From contig JAGZRY010000003.1 in NCBI GenBank assembly GCA_018381425.1, positions 1 through 35,174 of the forward strand: a stretch of 35,174 bases of DNA. Direction: 5' to 3'. The notes under the pieces were generated by a model. The model saw only the letters and a program-made list of their open reading frames with translations, made no database searches and was not told the origin of the DNA. How positions within the stretch are numbered: the first letter of the stretch is position 1; every line of letters begins with the position of its first letter. A program made the translations under genes and the position numbers. Origin of the DNA: Haemophilus parainfluenzae (GTDB taxonomy: Bacteria > Pseudomonadota > Gammaproteobacteria > Enterobacterales > Pasteurellaceae). This document shows, in pieces, positions 1 through 7,993 of the stretch.

Positions 1-84
1 CTGGGTGGCGAAATTGGTAGACGCAGCGGATTCAAAATCCGCCGGTGAATAACCGTGTCGGTTCGAGTCCGACCCTAGGCACCA
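1..84 (+). tRNA. leuX: tRNA-Leu (anticodon CAA), 5' end cut by the window
   Basis: The anticodon stem is GCGGA/TCCGC around the loop TTCAAAA, giving anticodon CAA, which reads UUG. The T-arm motif GGTTCGAGTCC is at about 60-70 and an encoded CCA is at 82-84. The acceptor 3' strand CCTAGGC needs a 5' strand GCCTGGG, but the window opens at CTGGG, so the first two bases are missing. It closely resembles the E. coli leuX-type tRNA, including the GATTCAAAATC anticodon arm. It is host DNA and the likely integration target of the neighbouring integrase. The gene looks intact, as expected when an element inserts in the 3' half and supplies a matching end. Confidence 0.95.
31..84 (+). other. presumed prophage attachment junction within the 3' half of tRNA-Leu
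   Basis: Inference. A tyrosine integrase starts 221 bases downstream of a tRNA gene, and phage genes follow without a break, so the crossover core probably lies in the anticodon-to-3' end part of the tRNA. The exact core cannot be set because the other attachment site is outside the window. No second copy of the tRNA 3' end was seen inside the window. Confidence 0.4.
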
Positions 85-90
85 CATTAT

Positions 91-124
91 AATCCTCGTT
101 CATTGAACGGGGATTTTTCTTTTA
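91..124 (+). terminator. intrinsic terminator of the tRNA-Leu transcript
   Basis: Stem AATCCTCGTTC (91-101) pairs with GAACGGGGATT (105-115) around loop ATT, with one T-G pair, followed by TTTTCTTTT. It lies 6 bases after the CCA end and would close the tRNA transcript before the integrase region. Confidence 0.85.
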
Positions 125-199
125 TACTTTTCTATTAATAAAATCAGTACTTTACGACATCTAAATATCACTTTTCTACTCTCTTAATCTTATCCAGTA

Positions 200-228
200 T
201 TGCAAGTTTTTATGTATTTTTATATATT
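200..228 (+). promoter_or_regulatory. candidate integrase promoter
   Basis: TTGCAA at 200-205 (4/6 to the -35 consensus), a 17-base spacer, then TATATT at 223-228 (5/6 to the -10 consensus). The predicted start near 235 leaves a leader of about 70 bases before the integrase ATG at 305. The stretch is very AT-rich, so chance matches are possible. Confidence 0.45.
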
Positions 229-239
229 TTTATGCACCA

Positions 240-260
240 ATTACGCCAAAATTACGCCAA
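240..260 (+). repeat. two direct copies of ATTACGCCAA upstream of the integrase
   Basis: ATTACGCCAA occurs at 240-249 and 251-260, exactly one helical turn (11 bases) apart. An inverted copy of TTACGCCAAG lies at 1311-1320, just past the integrase stop, but inside the coding end of the convergent gene. Direct repeats beside an attachment site are what integrase arm sites or excisionase sites look like; this role is inferred. Confidence 0.5.
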
Positions 261-304
261 GCGGTTTAATTTGTGGCGACTTATATTTTAAAAAGGTGTG
301 AAAA

Positions 305-1291
305 ATGGCAACGGTTAGAAAACGTGGCGAAAAATGGCGTGTAGAAATCTGCCGAGGCGGTATAAGAAAATCTAAAACTTGCTCCACAAAGGCGGAGGCT
401 GTTTTGTGGGGAGCCGAAGAAGAAAAGAAAATAGAACTACAAGCTAAAGGATTACAGCCAGAAACTTTATTCTCCGATGTGATTAAGCGGTATTTGAATG
501 AAATTACGCCTACAAAACGAGGTGAAAAGCACGAATTCAACCGATTGACTAAGTTTTTACGCCACCACATAACGGATAAATATATTTCAGATGTAACTCG
601 CCAAGATTTAGAGCTGTGGATTAAAGAGCGATTAGAAACTGTTAAGGGCGAAAGTGTTCGCAGAGAATTATCAACTATCGGGCATATATTCAAAGTCGCA
701 CTGGAGCGATGGGGATATATTCAATCTTCTCCTATGGTTGGTTTACAACAGCCACAAGCAAGCAAGCCAAGAACGCAGAGATTTACGCAAGAAGATATTG
801 ACGAGATAGTTAATATTAGCGGATATAACGAGAGTTTAAAAACGGCTAAGGCAAGAACTGGAGCTGCTTTATTGTTTGCGATTGAAACAGCTATGCGAGC
901 CGGTGAGATATGCGGATTAACTTGGGATAATGTAAGCCTAGAAAGAAAGACGGCTTATTTACCAATGACAAAAAACGGCTCTTCTCGCACTGTTCCGCTT
1001 TCAAAAAATGCAGTGAGAATACTGGAAAGGTTAAAAGATGAGATTGAGCAAGGCGATACTTGCTTTCAAGTGAAATCAAATATACTTGATGCGACCTTTA
1101 GAAAATTGAAGAAAGCAGTCAATAAAGATGAATTGCACTTTCACGATACTAGACGAGAAGCTTTGACGAGATTGGCGAAGAAAGTCGATGTAATGACTTT
1201 AGCTAAAATATCAGGGCATAAAGACATTAGAATACTTCAAAATGTCTATTACGCCCCGAATATGGAAGAAGTTGCTGAACTTCTGGATTAG
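305..1291 (+). CDS. int: phage tyrosine integrase
   Basis: Site-specific recombinase of 328 residues expected to insert and excise the prophage at tRNA-Leu. The N terminus (about 1-45) looks like the small beta-sheet arm-binding domain of lambdoid-type integrases. Residues about 55-150 form the core-binding helical domain, and about 160-328 the catalytic domain. The catalytic set is visible: Arg198 (AMRAGEICGL), Lys223 (TKNGSSRTV), His280-x-x-Arg283 (HDTR), His305 (SGHKD) and the tyrosine nucleophile at 315 or 316 (NVYYAP), one residue further from His305 than is common. The ATG at 305 has an AAGGTG ribosome site just upstream. It is the only + strand phage gene seen. It converges on the late operon, whose last stop is 9 bases away, with no terminator between. 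No excisionase is adjacent. Confidence 0.95.
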   Translation: MATVRKRGEKWRVEICRGGIRKSKTCSTKAEAVLWGAEEEKKIELQAKGLQPETLFSDVIKRYLNEITPTKRGEKHEFNRLTKFLRHHITDKYISDVTRQDLELWIKERLETVKGESVRRELSTIGHIFKVALERWGYIQSSPMVGLQQPQASKPRTQRFTQEDIDEIVNISGYNESLKTAKARTGAALLFAIETAMRAGEICGLTWDNVSLERKTAYLPMTKNGSSRTVPLSKNAVRILERLKDEIEQGDTCFQVKSNILDATFRKLKKAVNKDELHFHDTRREALTRLAKKVDVMTLAKISGHKDIRILQNVYYAPNMEEVAELLD

Positions 1292-1300
1292 TAGCACTAT

Positions 1301-2083
1301 TTAGAATGTTCTTGGCGTAAACATAGTTGATTTATACTGATTTTGTTTCGCCGCCCATTCTTTTGCCTCTTCCGATGCCCTTGCAAAATTCTGACGAGCA
1401 ACTTCTTCTCGTTTTTCTCTTGCAATTTGAGCGGCTTGTTGTTGCGAAATACTGTTTACATCAACCATATTTCTTGCCGGCGCTGCAACGGAAGATACTG
1501 TTGCCTTAACTTCTTTTGCAACCTCTTTCGGTTTAGGATCGTATAAATCCATATCGCCGCCACTGGTAACATAAAGCGCACGGCCCATTTGCTCTCCACC
1601 TTTGAACGCAGATATAACACCAGGGCTTTTCAGATAATTAGATCTCTCATTTGAAAGATTATCAATCTGTTTAGCAATTACTTCTCTTTGAGCGGCATCT
1701 TCTGTTGAGGATAGTTTATCTTTCAGCGCACCTAATTGAGCATCATAAACACCTAACACTTGCACTGCACCAGTTAGATTTTTTTGAGCCTCTTTCATTC
1801 CATCGCCACTGCCGCCACTTGCTCTAGCGTATTTAGCTTTAATTCGAGCTATGGCGGTCGCCTCAGAAATATTATTGCTTAGTTTAATGTTCTCTAACTC
1901 AATATCTTGCTGATGTTTTTTATCAAGTTGTTCGCTTTCAAAGGCTCGCTGTTTATCAGATTCTTTTTCTTTCCAATCCAATAATTTATCAGTTTCCTCA
2001 TTTTTCCAGGCTTGCTCTACATTTTTTACAACACCAGTGCCAAGTCCTTGAGCCATCGCAGCTAAAATGCCACCTAATCCCAT
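1301..2083 (-). CDS. probable internal virion/ejection protein, last gene of the late operon
   Basis: A 260-residue protein of unrecognised family. The first 20 residues are glycine-rich and hydrophobic (MGLGGILAAMAQGLGTG). Residues about 25-95 are highly charged and probably coiled coil, and the C-terminal third is alanine- and glutamate-rich helix. Such proteins at the 3' end of podovirus late operons are often carried in the head and ejected with DNA, so this role is inferred from position and composition. The ATG has a good site (AAGGGGCATAATT before ATG), and the stop of the preceding gene sits inside that site. The N terminus shares an IL-x-x-M pattern with two neighbouring virion genes. 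Its stop is 9 bases from the convergent integrase stop. Confidence 0.7.
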   Translation of the reverse strand: MGLGGILAAMAQGLGTGVVKNVEQAWKNEETDKLLDWKEKESDKQRAFESEQLDKKHQQDIELENIKLSNNISEATAIARIKAKYARASGGSGDGMKEAQKNLTGAVQVLGVYDAQLGALKDKLSSTEDAAQREVIAKQIDNLSNERSNYLKSPGVISAFKGGEQMGRALYVTSGGDMDLYDPKPKEVAKEVKATVSSVAAPARNMVDVNSISQQQAAQIAREKREEVARQNFARASEEAKEWAAKQNQYKSTMFTPRTF

Positions 2084-2085
2084 AA

Positions 2086-2613
2086 TTATGCCCCTTGTTG
2101 CATTGATTGAGGTTTGTTGCCTTGCATTTGTGATTGGCGTTGATTTTCAAGCTCTGATGCCTTGCCAATCATATCAACATATTGCTGTTCTTCTTCAGGC
2201 GGTAAAATGCCGTTTGTTGCCTCGCCAAATTGATCTAACGCATCCATTAAAATATCGATAAGGATGTCATCAATTTGCTCTTCAGGAACGCCAATTTGTT
2301 GCAATAATTGCATTGCTAAATCTTTAGCGACTTGCATCATCACTTGTGGCGGAATAGTTTTTCCATTTTGTTGCGCGGCCTGAAGATTTGAAATCATCGC
2401 TTTTGCGACTAAATCCGCAATACCTTCTTCTGGCCCTTTTTCTTGGATACGCTGTTGCGCAACATTTGCGATAGCATTAATGGAATTTTGCATCAACATT
2501 TGATACATCTGCGCCATACTTCCCTGTTGTTGTGAACCCTGTGGATTTTCGACCGCACTTTGTTCTGTTGTCTGTGGTTGTGATTGTTGTGTCATTGAAT
2601 CTAAAATACCCAT
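2086..2613 (-). CDS. glutamine/methionine-rich probable virion protein
   Basis: A 175-residue protein unusually rich in Gln and Met. The N terminus MGILDSMTQQSQPQ is followed by a low-complexity Gln segment, a helical middle (about 45-125), an acidic stretch EQIDDILIDILMDALDQ, and another Gln-rich tail. There is no enzyme motif. It starts with an ATG preceded by AAGGACAAATTC, and its stop is 3 bases from the next start, so the two are translationally coupled. Lying among proteins of the same style, it is probably a small structural or ejection protein. The function is not recognised. Confidence 0.65.
   Translation of the reverse strand: MGILDSMTQQSQPQTTEQSAVENPQGSQQQGSMAQMYQMLMQNSINAIANVAQQRIQEKGPEEGIADLVAKAMISNLQAAQQNGKTIPPQVMMQVAKDLAMQLLQQIGVPEEQIDDILIDILMDALDQFGEATNGILPPEEEQQYVDMIGKASELENQRQSQMQGNKPQSMQQGA
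2552..2560 (-). repeat. Haemophilus-type DNA uptake core (in the Gln-rich virion gene)
   Basis: ACCGCACTT on the + strand, i.e. AAGTGCGGT on the - strand. Confidence 0.75.
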
Positions 2614-2625
2614 GAATTTGTCCTT

Positions 2626-3720
2626 CTATCGAATTGAAATGTTGTTCCATAAGTTGATGAGCTGAGGAATTTCGTTGTAATCCTCATTTTCCGTTTTTAT
2701 TGGATTGAGACGTTGTTGCATTGAGCCTAGGATTCCAGGCTTATACGGCTCATTACTGCCATCCATTGCTCTTCGCTCTCTATCCTCTTTCGATGCACGA
2801 GCTATCGCATCTTTTCTATTAGCAATTTCCCCTTTTAAAGCTGGAGAGTTTAACTTTTCAGCAGAATGTTCAAGGGCATGGTTATGTCGCAAGTCATCTA
2901 CTATTGTTTTAGCTCCAGTACCAACAAAACTACCAAGGGCTGGATTGGCAGCGTAACCAATAACTCCTGCCGCTGTCGCCAATCCGCCAGCAAATCGAGA
3001 GCCAAATGAATCCATATCTTCATCATAAAAATTCTGAGCCGCGTGGTAATTTGAGCGATAGGCTTGGCGTTGAGAAGGGGTCATTTTTTCAAGGATTTTT
3101 TCCTTATCTTTGAATTTGTCTGCAATTGTTCCAGCTTTGGAAACGCCAAGTTGAGTGATTCCTTGTGTAATTGCCGCACCTTTAGATACTGGTTCACCAG
3201 CAACTCCCATAAGCGTTGAAACAACATTTCCGACTGTGTCACCAGCGTATTTTTTTGTCTTATCTTCCATCGCATTATGATGCGCAATATCTCTCAATCG
3301 TTCATCTGAGGTGAAGAATCCAACATTATCCCAATCTTCTCTGGCAGAATAAGGCGCATTGGAATAACTTTTTCCAAATAAACCGCCAGTGAGTGTTTTC
3401 TGATCTTTTTCTGGAGCGGCGGCACTCATTTGACCGTTAGCGAGCGAATGATATTTTTCACCAATTGTTCGGCTAATTGCACTATAACCACCACTCCAAC
3501 TAGAGTTATTTCTTCGCTCATTAAATGCATCAGTATAGACTTTGTCTTTTCCATATCTAGATTTGTGGTCATTCCATCTATCTGACGTACTACGATAACT
3601 ATCACTACTGTTATCTTCTCGCCAACCACCGCCACCGGAAAAGGATGAATCAGAATCACTAGCTCGCTCATAGCCAGCTTTTTCCATTGATTCACCAAAA
3701 CTATCATGCAACTCTGCCAT
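2626..3720 (-). CDS. Gly/Ala-rich probable ejection protein
   Basis: A 364-residue protein. The first 100 residues are Ser/Gly/Asp-rich and look disordered (SDSDSSFSGGGGW). Residues about 160-200 and 240-275 are small-residue hydrophobic stretches (for example VVSTLMGVAGEP and GGLATAAGVIGYAANPALG) of the glycine-zipper type found in membrane-active virion proteins. The C-terminal part contains KPGILGSMQQRLNP, which resembles the N termini of two neighbours. The ATG has a clear AAAGGGG site, and the reading frame overlaps the stop of the preceding gene by 17 bases. No enzymatic motif is seen. A role in DNA ejection is inferred from composition and from its place after the tail genes. Confidence 0.65.
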   Translation of the reverse strand: MAELHDSFGESMEKAGYERASDSDSSFSGGGGWREDNSSDSYRSTSDRWNDHKSRYGKDKVYTDAFNERRNNSSWSGGYSAISRTIGEKYHSLANGQMSAAAPEKDQKTLTGGLFGKSYSNAPYSAREDWDNVGFFTSDERLRDIAHHNAMEDKTKKYAGDTVGNVVSTLMGVAGEPVSKGAAITQGITQLGVSKAGTIADKFKDKEKILEKMTPSQRQAYRSNYHAAQNFYDEDMDSFGSRFAGGLATAAGVIGYAANPALGSFVGTGAKTIVDDLRHNHALEHSAEKLNSPALKGEIANRKDAIARASKEDRERRAMDGSNEPYKPGILGSMQQRLNPIKTENEDYNEIPQLINLWNNISIR

Positions 3721-4114
3721 TGTTAGCCCCTTTGGTTTCAGAACGTTTCTTCATTTCAGTCAAAATACCGCCATTTGCCAATCCAGGAGAATCATCTACT
3801 GTCAAACTTTTATACGACCAATCCGCATCTGGTACTGCTGAATATTTTGATTTCATCTGATCTTGCAGATTTAATAACTCACGTTGCTGATTGATCAAAT
3901 CTTTACCAGATTGTTTTTGTGCAAAGTAACCACCAGCACCAGCAATAACATTACCGATAATATTGCTTGCTTCTTTATGCTTGTCCATCCAATCTGTTGC
4001 GGTTCCTAACGCATTACCTACATTTGTTAGCCATCCGTTTGATTTCGCGCCATTTTCCCCAGCCACATCTAATGCACCCGTAATTGCGCTCCACGCGCTA
4101 TCCCAAAAAGCCAT
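3704..4114 (-). CDS. small probable virion protein with glycine-rich hydrophobic segment
   Basis: 136 residues when started at the ATG at 4114, which follows AGGAGAAAGGTT. An upstream in-frame start at 4177 would lie inside the previous gene and has no ribosome site. The N terminus is aromatic and amphipathic (MAFWDSAWSAITGALDVAG). A central stretch ASNIIGNVIAGAGGYFAQ could cross or coat a membrane. A polar helical region (INQQRELLNLQDQM) follows. The family is not recognised. It resembles small podovirus head or ejection proteins in size, composition and location between a coiled-coil protein and a Gly-rich protein. Confidence 0.65.
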   Translation of the reverse strand: MAFWDSAWSAITGALDVAGENGAKSNGWLTNVGNALGTATDWMDKHKEASNIIGNVIAGAGGYFAQKQSGKDLINQQRELLNLQDQMKSKYSAVPDADWSYKSLTVDDSPGLANGGILTEMKKRSETKGANNGRVA

Positions 4115-4131
4115 AACCTTTCTCCTCTTAA

Positions 4132-5055
4132 CTAAATTTGAATTGACGGAACGCCTAAACTCGGAAAAGACGACCAATTTTGTCTAGTTGTCGGAATTCC
4201 TTGCATAAACTTACTCATAAATTGAATTTCTGAATCTCGACTTGCTTTTAGCTGCTCAATAGCCTTAGTTTTATCCTCAGCTTTCATATTCGAATTATTC
4301 AGGATAGTGGCAATCTGCGCATCAAAGTTGTTAGTGATCTGCATTGTAAAATCAATAGATTTGCCAATAGTATTTGCTGCTACTTGTGCGTTGAGATTTT
4401 TCATCTCGTTTGCATGATTTAAGTTGGCTAAATCACGTTGATGACTTCTGTCTAACGCTGTTTGTGATGCGGTAAATTGATTTTGCGCTTGATTCAATCG
4501 ACTTTGATTGTTGTAATTCAAGTCTGATTGTAATTGCGCTAAATTGCGTTGATGACCACGGTCAAGCTCTGCTTGAGCTGCCGCAAATTGATTTTGCGCT
4601 TGATTCAAGCGGCTTTGATTGCTGTAATTTAAATCAGATTGCAACTGAGCCATTCCACGCTGATGACCACGATCCAATTCCGCTTGTGATGCGGCGAATT
4701 GATTTTGTGCTTGATTTAAACGGCTTTGATTTTGATAATTCAAATCAGCTTGTAATCGAGTTTGCTTTTCAGTAAAAGCATTTTGAGTATCTTGGCTTGC
4801 GATTGGCATTGCGGCATCAAGCATAGCTCTTTGCGCTGCCTCTGCGCCAAGTGTTGAATTTTGCAAACCACGATTAGCAGCAATTCGCTCGCCTTTTGCC
4901 GCCGCACTACTCATCAGCAAAGAATTGCTATTTAAGATGTTTGCAACATTGCCAGCCATTGTGCCAGAATTATCCTTTCCTGGAGTTTGCGAAACTATTG
5001 GAGCTTGTGGCTGCTTTTTATTTAAAGCATCGCTCATAGTGCCTAGAATTGACAT
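4132..5055 (-). CDS. coiled-coil probable internal virion protein with 37-residue tandem repeats
   Basis: A 307-residue protein. The N-terminal 60 residues begin MSILGTMSDALNKKQPQ and contain an Ala-rich stretch. Residues 101-211 are three head-to-tail copies of a 37-residue unit with the core SRLNQAQNQF and a basic end (LDRGHQR), predicted as one long coiled-coil rod. The C-terminal 90 residues are mixed helix ending in SFPSLGVPSIQI. The start ATG has AGGAGAATATAT immediately upstream and sits just after an intrinsic terminator. It may be an analogue of podovirus internal core proteins such as T7 gp14, but that is inferred from position and rod-like structure, not homology. Confidence 0.7.
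   Translation of the reverse strand: MSILGTMSDALNKKQPQAPIVSQTPGKDNSGTMAGNVANILNSNSLLMSSAAAKGERIAANRGLQNSTLGAEAAQRAMLDAAMPIASQDTQNAFTEKQTRLQADLNYQNQSRLNQAQNQFAASQAELDRGHQRGMAQLQSDLNYSNQSRLNQAQNQFAAAQAELDRGHQRNLAQLQSDLNYNNQSRLNQAQNQFTASQTALDRSHQRDLANLNHANEMKNLNAQVAANTIGKSIDFTMQITNNFDAQIATILNNSNMKAEDKTKAIEQLKASRDSEIQFMSKFMQGIPTTRQNWSSFPSLGVPSIQI
4423..4755 (-). repeat. three 111-base tandem repeats coding a coiled-coil rod
   Basis: Three units of 111 bases (4645-4755, 4534-4644, 4423-4533 on the - strand) encode residues 101-137, 138-174 and 175-211 of the coiled-coil virion protein. The shared core SRLNQAQNQF is identical in all three, with substitutions concentrated in the preceding and following residues. 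This is in-frame internal duplication. Confidence 0.9.
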
Positions 5056-5065
5056 ATATTCTCCT

Positions 5066-5091
5066 AAAAAGAAAAGCCGCTATTTAGCGGC
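5066..5091 (-). terminator. intrinsic terminator within the late operon
   Basis: On the - strand, GCCGCTA-AA-TAGCGGC forms a 7-bp stem followed by TTTTCTTTTT. The stop codon (TAG) of the small gene upstream lies inside the stem if that gene's frameshift is repaired. The next gene's ribosome site follows at once. Confidence 0.8.
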
Positions 5092-5357
5092 CTCTTGTTT
5101 AAAATCATCGGTATATTGTCGGCGGTAAACTTCACTGAAGTATGATTCCTTGCAGTGATTACGGTCAAAAATACCGCATTGATCAAGATATGGATCACAC
5201 GCCATCGTTTGCGAGGATGCTCCGATAATACTGCACCTCTGTAAGCTCGGCTTGACAATGTTTCATCAGCAGCGCCACCAGTGATAGCGTTAAACAACTG
5301 ATCGATTGCAATAATGACATGGTAAAACCATTTTTTTACTTTCTCTTCACTAACCAT
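5080..5357 (-). pseudogene. conserved small phage protein, frameshifted by loss of one base
   Basis: The uninterrupted frame runs MVSEEKVKKWFYHVIIAIDQ... through ADETLSSRAYRGAVLSEHP, then continues out of frame to a stop at 5064. Adding one T to the T5 run (A5 on the + strand, 5167-5171) restores ...LINAVFFDRNHCKESYFSEVYRRQYTDDFKQEAAK with a stop at 5080-5082 in the terminator stem. The restored tail has the Cys/aromatic pattern I recall for this family of about 90 residues in Pasteurellaceae prophages, so the present frame is almost certainly a mutated or mis-sequenced gene. The function is unknown. The start overlaps the last base of the upstream gene's stop. Programmed slippage is unlikely because A-TTT-TTG does not re-pair well in the -1 frame. 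Confidence 0.7.
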
Positions 5358-6094
5358 TATTTACCCTCCAAATGCTCTTGATACGTTTTCGACCAGCCGG
5401 ATGACCAGTTATAATCTTTCGGATTGGCTGATTGCTCTAATAGCAGTTTGTGCATATAGGCATTTTCATACATTTTCTCTTTGAGTGTTTTTGCAGCGTT
5501 CCATACTGCCTTAAATTCCTCAAAATGAATCACTTGAGCAGTGTTATCCGCACAAATTAATGTATAGGTATTATCCTTGCCGTTTAAGTCAAAATCAGCC
5601 TTAATCTCAACCAACGTGCTGCGGCCTTTATCGTCCGTATCAACCCATTTATTAATTGATGGCACAAATACACCGCCATTTACGCACGCATCACGTTTTG
5701 CATTTATCTCTGCTCGAATATCATCTTTTTGCTTTCTGATTAATTCAGCTTTTTTCTCTGCTGGGATAAACCATTCAACCCCATTCCATTCATGAAATTC
5801 GCTTGGCTTAGGAGTGTTTACAAATTTCCCATTGATAACGTATAAGCCATTTAAACTATCCTCTTTTGTGTCAATCTCAAGCACACCACAATCAAGCGGG
5901 AAAAGTGATGATACATCACGAGAACTGGAAATAATTAACCCATTATCATCAAACATCACTTTAAGCGTATTTGCTAAGAATTGAGCTTGTGATTCATACC
6001 AATCTAGCCCATTTTCATCTTTAAGATAAATCGCACTTTCCCCGAAAGGTTTAACATCAGGATTGTAAGGAGTGAATTTCTTAATGTATTGCAT
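5357..6094 (-). CDS. tail fibre assembly protein (DUF4376-like)
   Basis: A 245-residue protein directly downstream of the tail fibre gene. The N-terminal half (about 1-115) resembles the short structural domain of fibre-associated proteins (MQYIKKFTPYNPDVKPFGES). The C-terminal part (about 120-230) reads like the DUF4376 domain common in tail fibre assembly chaperones: a basic helical start IRAEINAKRDACVNGGV, the strand TYTLICADNTAQVIHFEEF, and a final helical segment. It probably helps fold or trimerise the fibre and may not remain in the particle. The ATG has the site AAGGATATACATA upstream. Confidence 0.7.
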   Translation of the reverse strand: MQYIKKFTPYNPDVKPFGESAIYLKDENGLDWYESQAQFLANTLKVMFDDNGLIISSSRDVSSLFPLDCGVLEIDTKEDSLNGLYVINGKFVNTPKPSEFHEWNGVEWFIPAEKKAELIRKQKDDIRAEINAKRDACVNGGVFVPSINKWVDTDDKGRSTLVEIKADFDLNGKDNTYTLICADNTAQVIHFEEFKAVWNAAKTLKEKMYENAYMHKLLLEQSANPKDYNWSSGWSKTYQEHLEGK

Positions 6095-6106
6095 TATGTA
6101 TATCCT

Positions 6107-7993
6107 TTAAGCATTATAGACTGTAATCCATTGTCCGTTTACGTTTTTTTGAATTGGTCTGAAAACGCCCGCCAAATTATTGAATCGACTGCTAATTTTT
6201 CTAAATCCAGTTAAAACATAACCAGAGCCATACGAATCAAATTCATGATCGAGATTCATTGTTACCAACGCCCCTAAACGAATATCAGAAACAACATCAG
6301 ATGTTAGAGCAACAGTACCGCCTCGCTCTGGCATCAAAATGCTATACATATCCTGATTCCAAAACTTAAATGCATTGCCTTCACGCTCAAATCTCATGGA
6401 TTTACCATCTGGTTTGAGAATACTTAAACCACCGTAGTTCCCAGAGCTTGTGGCTTGAACATAATCATAAGATTGTTGGTGGGTATTATTTAAGCTCTTA
6501 CCTGAGCCTGTTACCACATCAGCTGCAGATCTAAAGTTTCCGTTGTGTGCAAACTCCCACCATTTTTCTCTACCATTGTCCTCAATGAGATGGATAATCC
6601 CAGCACCAAACTGATTTCTTGCACCAGGCGTAGTGTATCCAAATGAAAATGCAGACCCCCATCCATCCCCATTTAATACCTTACCTTTTAAATATGGAAA
6701 ATATGTATTTGAGCCATTAGCATTACCCGCATTGACATGATAAGGTGCCTCTGTTTGCCATTGTTGAATGTAGGCTCCTTCGCCTCGTTTTTGACTCCCA
6801 AACCATTGAGCACCAAGACCACTCTCGGCTGAAAAATTTGCTCCATCAAAGCCAAATCGTTTTTTGGTTGCTCCATAGGCAATGTAGGCATCATTTGCAT
6901 TGCCTGTTGTTTGCAATCCAACGGTCTGCCCCATGTCAACATCAATTAACTTCGTATCATCACCGATTTGCACAAAGTTGTTATTATTTGTTGGGTCATT
7001 GACGATAAGATTTGGCACGGTGAGATTGCCCGTCATTGTATCGCCTGATTTAGCGACACGGGTGTTGGCGTTGTTGTTGGCATTATCTGCCGCTCGTTGA
7101 GCATTATCTGCCGCATTTTTCGCATCCACGCCTTTATCATAAGCCGTTTTAACCGCTTTTGATGTTGCTACATTATTTTCATCGCTGCTATTGACTGCGG
7201 ATGATCGTTTGTTAAGAGGGATATAGTTATTTAACGCAAGCTGCACCGTCGCAATCAGTTGCGCGAGTTTTTTCCCCGCTTTTGCGGTGAGTGCAAGAGA
7301 TTCACTTTCAAGCCCTGTATCGTTGGTGAGTTGGATTATACCTTTAGTTTGAGTGCCAGCGTTTGGAACGTTCAAGATTTTCTCATATTCTACTTCGCCA
7401 TCTGCTATGCTTTTAGCTTTTTTAGCCGCTTGCACTGCCTCTTCAGCTTTACTTGTGGCTATGTCGGCGTTGTTTTTTGATTTAATTGCGGCTGATGATG
7501 CAGTTGTTTCGGATTGCGCTGCTTTGGTTGCATAGTGATAAGCTGAATATTGATCGCCTTGTACTATTTCATTAACGGGATTAGCAGCCCATTTATGAGC
7601 CATGTTTTCATAATTTCCAGCCGCTTGTTGGCTACTTTGTGCGGATGCTGCCGCTTGTGTTGCCGTATCGGATTTTTGAGTTGCGATCAAAGTATTTGCA
7701 GCAACAGATTGAGTATTTTGAGCGACTTGTTGAGCTTTATCCGTTACATCATCTCTCGCATTATTAACGCTCTTTTCTGTTTCAGTGAGCATTTTGAGAG
7801 GAACGGGGTGCATCGGATCGGTTGGCTCAGGGATTAATGGACTGTCTTTAAACCCTTTCCCATCATCTCGCATTTCAGGAATGCGCTCAAAACTCGTTTG
7901 AATTGCATCAAATTCATCAGATACGGCTTGCCCATCCGCTTTTGTGTATGGAGTAAATTGATGTTTGCGGTTATACCAACTTTTATTAGACAC
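6107..7993 (-). CDS. tail fibre protein
   Basis: A 628-residue receptor-binding fibre. The N-terminal about 60 residues should attach to the tail. Residues about 75-215 are Ala/Gln/Lys-rich heptads, a long trimeric coiled coil. Next is a phage tail-fibre repeat (GIIQLTNDTGLESESLALTAK), then another coiled segment (KNAADNAQRAADNANNN) and the motif KSGDTMTGNLTVPN seen in many fibres. The last about 280 residues are Gly/Asn/aromatic-rich beta structure ending VFRPIQKNVNGQWITV and probably carry host specificity. The start is GTG at 7993, chosen because GGAG lies 9 bases upstream and no later ATG fits. It overlaps the end of the preceding gene by 8 bases. The C-terminal region is the part expected to exchange with other phages. 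Confidence 0.85.
   Translation of the reverse strand: MSNKSWYNRKHQFTPYTKADGQAVSDEFDAIQTSFERIPEMRDDGKGFKDSPLIPEPTDPMHPVPLKMLTETEKSVNNARDDVTDKAQQVAQNTQSVAANTLIATQKSDTATQAAASAQSSQQAAGNYENMAHKWAANPVNEIVQGDQYSAYHYATKAAQSETTASSAAIKSKNNADIATSKAEEAVQAAKKAKSIADGEVEYEKILNVPNAGTQTKGIIQLTNDTGLESESLALTAKAGKKLAQLIATVQLALNNYIPLNKRSSAVNSSDENNVATSKAVKTAYDKGVDAKNAADNAQRAADNANNNANTRVAKSGDTMTGNLTVPNLIVNDPTNNNNFVQIGDDTKLIDVDMGQTVGLQTTGNANDAYIAYGATKKRFGFDGANFSAESGLGAQWFGSQKRGEGAYIQQWQTEAPYHVNAGNANGSNTYFPYLKGKVLNGDGWGSAFSFGYTTPGARNQFGAGIIHLIEDNGREKWWEFAHNGNFRSAADVVTGSGKSLNNTHQQSYDYVQATSSGNYGGLSILKPDGKSMRFEREGNAFKFWNQDMYSILMPERGGTVALTSDVVSDIRLGALVTMNLDHEFDSYGSGYVLTGFRKISSRFNNLAGVFRPIQKNVNGQWITVYNA

Noticed and set aside
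241..693. A 150-codon - strand open frame opposite the integrase
   Set aside because: Lies over the integrase, whose catalytic residues are all present; no ribosome site.
4423..4755. CRISPR-like array from regularly spaced repeats
   Set aside because: The repeats are head-to-tail, in frame and code a coiled coil; there are no unique spacers. No CRISPR array was seen in the window.
5165..5175. Programmed -1 frameshift in the small gene after the fibre assembly gene
   Set aside because: The A-TTT-TTG context does not allow good re-pairing in the -1 frame and there is no downstream stimulatory structure other than the terminator; base loss is simpler.
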